A DNA stretch of 10,559 nucleotides from Oscillospiraceae bacterium (lineage in GTDB: Bacteria > Bacillota > Clostridia > Oscillospirales > Oscillospiraceae). The notes under the pieces are model-generated. The model searched no databases, had not been told where the DNA came from, and worked only from the letters and a program-made list of their open reading frames with translations. The position numbers were made by a program, and so were the translations under genes. Location: positions 1-10,559 of the forward strand of contig JAFRUW010000003.1 in NCBI GenBank assembly GCA_017438675.1. The letters run 5' to 3'. The first letter of the stretch is position 1. Every line of letters begins with the position of its first letter. This document shows positions 7,101 through 10,559 of the stretch, piece by piece.

Positions 7101-7147
7101 ACCAGCACAAGAACCATTATTCCAATGATTTTCTTTAATATTTTCAT
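4103..7147 (-). CDS. BspA-type leucine-rich-repeat (LRR_5) surface protein with membrane anchor and lysine-rich tail
   Basis: 1014 residues. A signal peptide (residues 1-29, ending AKA) leads to an extracellular part containing about 20 copies of a 22-23 residue repeat of the form IGxxAFxxCxxLxxVxLPxx. About 14 copies span 85-398 and six more span 480-605. Each block is preceded by a similar cap module that contains APWH (66-69 and 461-464). Residues about 630-770 form a beta-rich region including VGYSMTNDITEAVTDIRLY. A single transmembrane helix lies at about 802-825, followed by a 189-residue tail with about 43 lysines. LRR_5 proteins of this kind are often adhesins in gut and oral bacteria. 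Most are secreted or sortase-anchored, so the anchor plus a long polybasic inner tail is unusual. AGGAG stands 6 nt before the ATG. The gene starts 22 nt after the GH25 gene stops. Confidence 0.92.
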   Translation of the reverse strand: MKILKKIIGIMVLVLVVAAFTVSAPKAKAFSYVGSCGDDLTYFYWEGNLYIVGTGSMYDYSSSYPAPWHEISYEVYSVEFGYDVESIGDYAFADCGNLSSISGTYSVWTIGSHAFDGCYSLQRMPSYASYIGSYAFRDCSSLYKATVNGGMGTGAFYGCSSLSVVSMSGDTSKIPDNCFRDCYSLYSISIPNSVKSIGESAFEGCSSLHSADVPPGTEEIGPNAFKNCSDLGTFSVPAGLNEVPEGLLSGCKSLQTLTIHDGVTKLGDYSFEKCESLLAVRFPESVKELGEGVFSECKSLSTIMLNHDLKKISDKAFNGCTALKSIELPTDLETLGKESFSGCTAITELELSEGLVSIEDRAFADCTGLRVCVLPTSLRTVGTSVFYGCTSLKQVRYAGYLAKWKKVLVGIDNPLLADNRISADYIDGGNLANGNVWSVSVNGILNIGGDKAMEDFEVGKAPWHGYKDTVTSVTIDGRMPYIGAYAFADLGNLKSAVLPEGITSISDGLFMNCNNLRSVEGTEKVTNVGASAFENCFSLSIDMPIVVTLGDRAFANCGGIESIDLNCEKIGSGAFENCADLKRVIIRNTVQEIGDGAFKGCAIEFADYVGTEDELAVLSTGADNESLTDVIKISYYLKNIYVGAGPGKKTAMAAIGDRTFDIIEIDLDPGPDYSFVGYSMTNDITEAVTDIRLYATTAAHPDVSLDIGDVTYYLLSKPICRNESGESLYLCTTKDVSAGEPIIMIGIRNDDTGKGSFIESDDWKAVESISGGVSSLSGSSKNMRMYYTNNPETDLGQPLGSGALIASIAAIAVTVLGGLAIMLYMRSGRGGADDNSGEKVSFGERIKAIPAKAKGLFKKEKPAKKTGKAGKKSASKSKKQVKKSTKGPVQVRKPNSSRKKKAPKQKSASEDETVEIRDAEKAAAAAAEKSDENAKIPGKHENTGRSRITSLKGRHVNPKSDEKKSEEPEIADQEKTAGEKPKKTFKLPKFKKKTEADVSPEAAEDSVKETADVK

Positions 7148-7169
7148 AACGTGCTCCTGTATTATCTTA

Positions 7170-8126
7170 TTATCCCGCGTAATTCTTAAAGCTTATGTTC
7201 ATATCAACGGAACCTGTGATCCCGTCGACAGTACCCTGATTCGTGTACTGCCATATGTTGAATTTGTAATAGAAATCCGGCAATTCTCCGTAATCCGCAA
7301 GCCACAGGTCGAACTCCGAGATCCTGTCAAGGCCGTACTCCAGGTAGCCCTGGGTGGTGTTCAGATAGACCGCCGGGCGGTATCCCGCTTTTTTGATCCT
7401 CTCACAGAAGGCGGCGGCAATATCCGTAAGCTGTTCGCTTGTTACCCCGTCTGTCCTTGCGGTGTCGGTGGTGATCGACTCCCAGTCAAAGACTATGGGG
7501 TAATCCAGGGTGAGACCGTCTGTCATGCTGATTATATACTCCGCTTCCTCCACAGCCTCATCCGTTGTGACAGCCTGAGAGAAGATGTATGCTCCGATGC
7601 TGAGTCCCGCATTCCTTGCTGCCTCCGCGTTTTTTCTGAAGTATTCATCCTCATTCAGAGAACCGGTCTGACCGTAGCCTCTGTAGGCTGCGCGGATTAT
7701 GGCGAAATCAATGCCGTCCGCGGCCACTTTGTTCCAGTCCACCTCACCCTGATGGCTTGATACGTCGATACCGTATCTTGCCTCCGGCGAATCGTACATA
7801 ACTCTCCCGCCCTCGGTTTTGAACAGCGCCGGATCGTATTCGTTCTCATCCACCGTCTCATAGTCCGGGATCACCGTCCCGTCCTCATCGGTGAAGTAAT
7901 CCACCTGTGTTTCGGCAGGCTCCCTGACCTCTTCCTCAAGCGCCGCTTCTTCGGGGATCTTAACGGTTTCCTCCGTCGGCTCGGAAGCCGGCAGGACGGT
8001 ATCATTATGTCCGTTCAGGATCTTCGCAATAAAATACGCCGAAAACGCCAGAACAAGCAACGCGGCTCCGAGAAGTACAGCCAGCAGTCTTTTCCCTGCA
8101 GACGCTTTTTTTCCGTTATCTGCCAT
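7170..8126 (-). CDS. Membrane-anchored GH25 muramidase (lysozyme-like)
   Basis: 318 residues from the chosen start. A short lysine-containing N-terminus, a hydrophobic signal anchor (residues 13-37) and an acidic, proline-containing linker (40-115) precede a glycoside hydrolase 25 domain (118-318). Family motifs are clear: YGIDVSSHQGEVDW with D121, IVFDWE with D214 and E216, and SVDMN with D308 near the end. These are the acidic residues of the GH25 barrel, so an active N-acetylmuramidase acting on peptidoglycan outside the membrane is expected. The ATG at 8126 has AGAAAGG 6 nt upstream. An in-frame ATG at 8192 would add 22 residues, but it lies upstream of the predicted transcription start and its codons would run through the -10 box, so it is rejected. 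Its own promoter (8181-8209) makes it the first gene of the operon with the LRR protein and the lipoprotein. There is no SH3 or other wall-binding domain. Confidence 0.93.
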   Translation of the reverse strand: MADNGKKASAGKRLLAVLLGAALLVLAFSAYFIAKILNGHNDTVLPASEPTEETVKIPEEAALEEEVREPAETQVDYFTDEDGTVIPDYETVDENEYDPALFKTEGGRVMYDSPEARYGIDVSSHQGEVDWNKVAADGIDFAIIRAAYRGYGQTGSLNEDEYFRKNAEAARNAGLSIGAYIFSQAVTTDEAVEEAEYIISMTDGLTLDYPIVFDWESITTDTARTDGVTSEQLTDIAAAFCERIKKAGYRPAVYLNTTQGYLEYGLDRISEFDLWLADYGELPDFYYKFNIWQYTNQGTVDGITGSVDMNISFKNYAG

Positions 8127-8180
8127 AAAATGCCTTTCTGTAAAACAGCTTAATGGAATGCTCACAATACTACATGTATA

Positions 8181-8209
8181 ATTATAACTCAACCCACATC
8201 ATTTGTCTA
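8181..8209 (-). promoter_or_regulatory. Sigma-A promoter of the GH25-LRR-lipoprotein operon
   Basis: Minus-strand TAGACA (8204-8209), exactly 17 nt, then a perfect TATAAT (8181-8186). The predicted start near 8174 gives a leader of about 48 nt. It sits cleanly between the terminator of the ATPase gene (8236-8271) and the GH25 start at 8126. This also settles the GH25 start codon, because the upstream ATG at 8192 would not be on the message. Confidence 0.8.
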
Positions 8210-8235
8210 CTTTTATGAGTTTTTGTAATAATTTG

Positions 8236-8271
8236 AAATAAAAAGGCGCGCCGATAAAAAATCGGCGCACC
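8236..8271 (-). terminator. Rho-independent terminator of the ATPase gene
   Basis: On the minus strand, GGTGCGCCGAT (8261-8271) pairs with ATCGGCGCGCC (8245-8255) over 11 positions with one U-G wobble, around a 5-base loop. It is followed at once by TTTTTATTT (8236-8244). It starts 20 bases past the ATPase stop codon. Textbook form; the plus strand lacks a U-run, so it is one-directional. Confidence 0.9.
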
Positions 8272-8290
8272 GAAAAAGGCTTTCCGCTGT

Positions 8291-9358
8291 TTACTTATCC
8301 TCTGCCTTCGATTTCAGCATTGCGCTGTGCTCCTCAAACAGCCTGTCAGCCGGTGCGAAATCAGCGTGTGGGCGGTATACAGCCTCAAGCCTGTCGTGAT
8401 ACTCCTTCGCCCCGGCGAGATGCTCCTGTCCTTCGCTTATGAGCTCGTCGTACATCTTTCTCCTTTTTACGACAATGTCCTTCGCATCCCTGATCGTGCC
8501 TTTGCTTAAAACGGAATCGAGGCGGATCGTTCCCGCGTTCCATTGAGGCAGCTCCGTTCCGCAGCCGCTTACCACCGCAAGGCACGCCTGAGGGACGATA
8601 ACGTGGGCTATACGCTCCGGATATAGTGGATCACGGCAGATTATCACATTCCAGTTGTTCTCCACGGCCTTCTTCGCCACGGTTTCCGCAAACAGCCAGT
8701 TCAGCCCGAATGCGGAATCAACAAGGTATATCTCTTCAGCCATGGTGTGTATCGTGTCGTACCTGCGTATCCATCCCTTGCAGGTAAGCGCGTCGGTGAA
8801 TCGCTCCTTCACGGATGGAGTGCTGTCAAACTTTTTAAGGACCCGTCTTGCAAGGGATGCGGCTTTTTTTACCGTCTGCTCCTTTGCATTCAGATCCGCA
8901 ACACCGTCGTAAACCTCCTTCATTGCCGCCTTTGCCGCAGCAAGTGCGCTGTACGCTTTTTGGTATTCCCCCTTGTACTTACTGTTAAAATCATATATCT
9001 GCTCCCTGTCCCGCCACAGGCCATCCGAATCGAGGCACTCCGCAAAGTTCAGATAAGTCTCCCTGACCCCGGCAAAAACCGGTTCCAGCACATGGGGGGC
9101 GGTGCCGTCGGCGTAAGCGATCCCAAGCTCCGGGAAATACACTCCGTCCAGGGAATCCGGATCGCCGGAGCAGTGGATCAGCTCCGTTTCAAGACCGTAA
9201 GGCTCCATTTCCGCCGCAAGCTTTTTCATAAAGGTGGATTTTCCGCTGCCGGGGCTGCCCTTTATGATAAAAAGCCTGTCGTCGTCACGGAGATACTTGT
9301 GGTAAAGGGAGTAAAAGCCCTCGGGGGTGTTGGCTCCAAGATAATAATGTGTCTGCAT
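8291..9358 (-). CDS. P-loop ATPase with duplicated NTPase halves (PRK06851-like)
   Basis: 355 residues, cytoplasmic, with no signal or membrane segment. The N-terminal half has Walker A GSPGSGKS (34-41) in the context RLFIIKG...TFMKKLAAEM, then HCSGDPDSLDGVYFPELGIAYADG split by the usual family pattern (62-85). Residues about 125-180 are a charged, alanine- and lysine-rich helical segment. The C-terminal half (about 186-285) repeats the layout: EEIYLVDSAFGLNWL (208-222) stands where the P-loop should be, followed by CRDPLYPERIAHVIVPQ (241-257), which parallels HCSGDPDSLDG..FPE. The second P-loop has lost its GK[ST]. I recognise this as the uncharacterised two-domain ATPase family often annotated PRK06851; the cellular role is not known to me. 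The ATG at 9358 has AGGAG 8 nt upstream. A strong terminator follows the gene, and the DegV terminator lies upstream, so it is probably monocistronic. Confidence 0.85.
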   Translation of the reverse strand: MQTHYYLGANTPEGFYSLYHKYLRDDDRLFIIKGSPGSGKSTFMKKLAAEMEPYGLETELIHCSGDPDSLDGVYFPELGIAYADGTAPHVLEPVFAGVRETYLNFAECLDSDGLWRDREQIYDFNSKYKGEYQKAYSALAAAKAAMKEVYDGVADLNAKEQTVKKAASLARRVLKKFDSTPSVKERFTDALTCKGWIRRYDTIHTMAEEIYLVDSAFGLNWLFAETVAKKAVENNWNVIICRDPLYPERIAHVIVPQACLAVVSGCGTELPQWNAGTIRLDSVLSKGTIRDAKDIVVKRRKMYDELISEGQEHLAGAKEYHDRLEAVYRPHADFAPADRLFEEHSAMLKSKAEDK

Positions 9359-9391
9359 AATACCAGCTCCTGCTATAATACTTCATTCATT

Positions 9392-9419
9392 ATTATGTCC
9401 CGGCGCCCCGTTTTGATAA
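9392..9419 (-). promoter_or_regulatory. Weak candidate promoter of the ATPase gene
   Basis: Minus-strand TTATCA (9414-9419), a 16-nt spacer and CATAAT (9392-9397) match the sigma-A consensus at four and five of six positions. A promoter is expected here because the DegV terminator ends just upstream, but TATTAT at 9374-9379 is an alternative -10 with a poorer -35. Confidence 0.35.
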
Positions 9420-9458
9420 CAAAAGATTAAGGGGTACGCTTTTCAGCATGCCCCTTAA
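9418..9458 (-). terminator. Probable terminator of the DegV-family gene
   Basis: On the minus strand, TTAAGGGG (9451-9458) pairs with CCCCTTAA (9427-9434). An interrupted inner stem, GCT with AGC, closes a GAAA loop. The stem is followed by TCTTTTGTT (9418-9426). It begins 7 bases past the stop codon of the DegV gene. The U-tract is imperfect. Confidence 0.65.
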
Positions 9459-9464
9459 AAATTT

Positions 9465-10358
9465 CTATTTTGAATATGTCCATTTTTCCCGGTAATCTTC
9501 GTTCCCCATGAAGAACAGCGCCAGCGCGCCGGGTCCCACATGGGAACCGGTAACAGGCTCGTAGCAGACTGTAATTATCTCCTTCGGAGGTTTGCTTTCG
9601 TTAATCATCTCAATGAGATAATCCGCGTCCTCCCGGCAGTCCGCGTGGGCGATGCCTATGGTCTGAAGCTCCGGATCGATTACCAGAGCCCTGTAGTTTT
9701 CGGCAATGGCCTTAATGGAGTTCCGTCTGCCGCGAATCCTGCCGAATGTCACTATTCTGCCCTTTTCGTTTCCCTTGAGCAGAGGCTTGATATTCAGTAC
9801 CGTACCGAATATGGCCGTCGCGCCGGAAATCCTGCCGCCACGTCTCAGGTGCATGAGATCGTCAACAGTAAAGACCTGGCACATGCCCTTGCGTCTTGTC
9901 AGAAGCAGATCGGCAGTCTCATCGACTGTCATTCCGCTGTCCCGGAGTTTTACAGCCTCCATAACGAGAAGTCCCTCGCCCAGGGACGCGCCATAGGTGT
10001 CCACAGTACGGATGATCCTGTCCGGGTATTCCTCCCGAAGCTGTTTTGCCGCCATCTCCGCCGACTGATACGATCCGCTTATGCCCGACGACATGCACAC
10101 AAGAAGTATATCCTTCCCCTCTTTAAGTAAGGGTTCCATAAACTCCGTGTATCTCTGGGGCGTTACCTGGGATGTGGTTATTTCCGCCCCGGCTCTTATC
10201 ATGTCATAGTAGGCTTTGCCGTCAAAATTCGTAATATCGGTGCAGCTGCGCTCCTCGCCCTCAAGATAATAATAAAATGGGATCACAGCGACATCGTTCG
10301 TTGTAACATACTCAAGCGGGATGTTGGCCGAGGTATCGGTAATGATCGAAAATGACAT
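9465..10358 (-). CDS. DegV family fatty-acid-binding protein (FakB-like)
   Basis: 297 residues, a little longer than the usual 280 or so. Cytoplasmic. Members bind a long-chain fatty acid, and FakB members present it to the FakA kinase for phosphorylation and entry into phospholipid synthesis. Visible signatures: ITDTSANIP at the N-terminus (6-14), the TTSQVTP loop (61-67), SSGISGSYQSA around 90-100, the family-typical TVDDLMHLRRGGRIS near 164-178, and GSHVGPGALALFFMG near the C-terminus. No fakA gene is in the window, so the lipid partner and kinase are unknown here; many clostridia hold several scattered DegV paralogues. The ATG at 10358 has AGGAG 7 nt upstream. It has its own promoter (10409-10437) and terminator, so it is probably a single-gene transcript. 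Confidence 0.93.
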   Translation of the reverse strand: MSFSIITDTSANIPLEYVTTNDVAVIPFYYYLEGEERSCTDITNFDGKAYYDMIRAGAEITTSQVTPQRYTEFMEPLLKEGKDILLVCMSSGISGSYQSAEMAAKQLREEYPDRIIRTVDTYGASLGEGLLVMEAVKLRDSGMTVDETADLLLTRRKGMCQVFTVDDLMHLRRGGRISGATAIFGTVLNIKPLLKGNEKGRIVTFGRIRGRRNSIKAIAENYRALVIDPELQTIGIAHADCREDADYLIEMINESKPPKEIITVCYEPVTGSHVGPGALALFFMGNEDYREKWTYSK

Positions 10359-10383
10359 ATCCTGTCTCCTGTGGCTTTTTTTA

Positions 10384-10399
10384 CACGGGGTCCCCCATG
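10384..10399. promoter_or_regulatory. GC-rich near-palindrome in the DegV leader
   Basis: The 16 bases form an almost perfect dyad (minus strand CATGGGG with CCCCGTG, one G-T pair) that would begin about three bases after the predicted transcription start. It could be a regulator site or a 5'-end stabilising hairpin. No function is shown. Confidence 0.35.
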
Positions 10400-10408
10400 C
10401 GTCCGATG

Positions 10409-10437
10409 ATTATAGTATATAACAATGGATTAATCAA
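10409..10437 (-). promoter_or_regulatory. Sigma-A promoter of the DegV-family gene
   Basis: Minus-strand TTGATT (10432-10437), exactly 17 nt, and TATAAT (10409-10414). The leader is about 44 nt long. The -35 box overlaps the stop codon of the possible upstream reading frame that ends at 10434. Confidence 0.7.
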
Positions 10438-10559
10438 TACCCCGTTGAAAAATCGATATAGAAATCCCGTTTACTGTCTCTCCCGGCAGTAGAAACGTGC
10501 AATTTTTCAGCAAAACCCAAAGCAAACCGCCGTTTTTCCTTTAAATCGGTTATCGTTTC
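10434..10559 (-). CDS. Possible 3' end of an unrecognised gene (41 codons plus stop)
   Basis: A reading frame enters from the right edge and stays open for 41 codons to a TGA at 10436-10434. The other two minus-strand frames are closed by stops in this stretch. The peptide looks like an ordinary mixed-charge protein end (for example ITDLKEKRRFALGFAEKLHV, then KRDFYIDFSTGY). I do not recognise a family. At this length an open frame can arise by chance roughly one time in seven, and no terminator follows, so this is tentative. It would explain what lies upstream of the DegV promoter. Confidence 0.4.
   Translation of the reverse strand, partial: ETITDLKEKRRFALGFAEKLHVSTAGRDSKRDFYIDFSTGY

Noticed and set aside
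7071..7760. 229-codon plus-strand open frame across the LRR/GH25 junction
   Set aside because: It is antisense to the catalytic part of the GH25 domain, whose motifs and ribosome binding site are convincing.
8127..8192. Upstream in-frame ATG extending the GH25 protein by 22 residues
   Set aside because: The ATG at 8192 lies upstream of the predicted transcription start near 8174 and the extension overlaps the TATAAT box. The ATG at 8126 has a good ribosome binding site and is followed by a normal signal anchor.

Overview
The window is a minus-strand stretch of a low-to-middle GC Gram-positive chromosome, most likely a gut or rumen clostridium (order Eubacteriales, perhaps Lachnospiraceae). 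The evidence is a BspA-type leucine-rich-repeat protein, a membrane-anchored GH25 muramidase, a DegV-family lipid-binding protein, a lipoprotein with a Gram-positive style lipobox, strong AGGAG-type ribosome binding sites and consensus sigma-A promoters. Genus cannot be fixed from the sequence alone. All credible genes read leftward. I see no rRNA, tRNA, CRISPR array, transposase or phage gene.

From right to left, in the direction of transcription: (i) a possible 3' end of an unrecognised gene at the right edge; (ii) a DegV-family gene with its own promoter and terminator; (iii) a two-domain P-loop ATPase with a good terminator; (iv) a probable three-gene operon behind a near-consensus promoter (TAGACA, 17 nt, TATAAT), encoding a signal-anchored GH25 muramidase, a 1014-residue LRR_5 surface protein with one transmembrane helix and a long lysine-rich cytoplasmic tail, and a 685-residue lipoprotein that joins a propeller-like region to an HExxH zincin-like domain; (v) a CaCA-family sodium/calcium antiporter whose promoter lies inside an inverted repeat; (vi) a 576-base gene-free region whose right two-thirds (525-931) is built almost wholly of perfect hairpins and short repeats, bounded at both ends by the same 30-base palindromic unit; (vii) the first 124 codons of purM, with its own promoter.

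The most interesting material is the envelope operon in (iv) and the hairpin mosaic in (vi). The operon products are all predicted to sit at the membrane or cell wall: a peptidoglycan hydrolase, a repeat-rich putative adhesin or sensor with a polybasic inner tail, and a surface lipoprotein that may be a metallopeptidase. Their tight spacing suggests a shared job at the cell envelope, but that job is inferred from content only. The hairpin mosaic looks like a composite of dispersed intergenic repeats rather than a gene.
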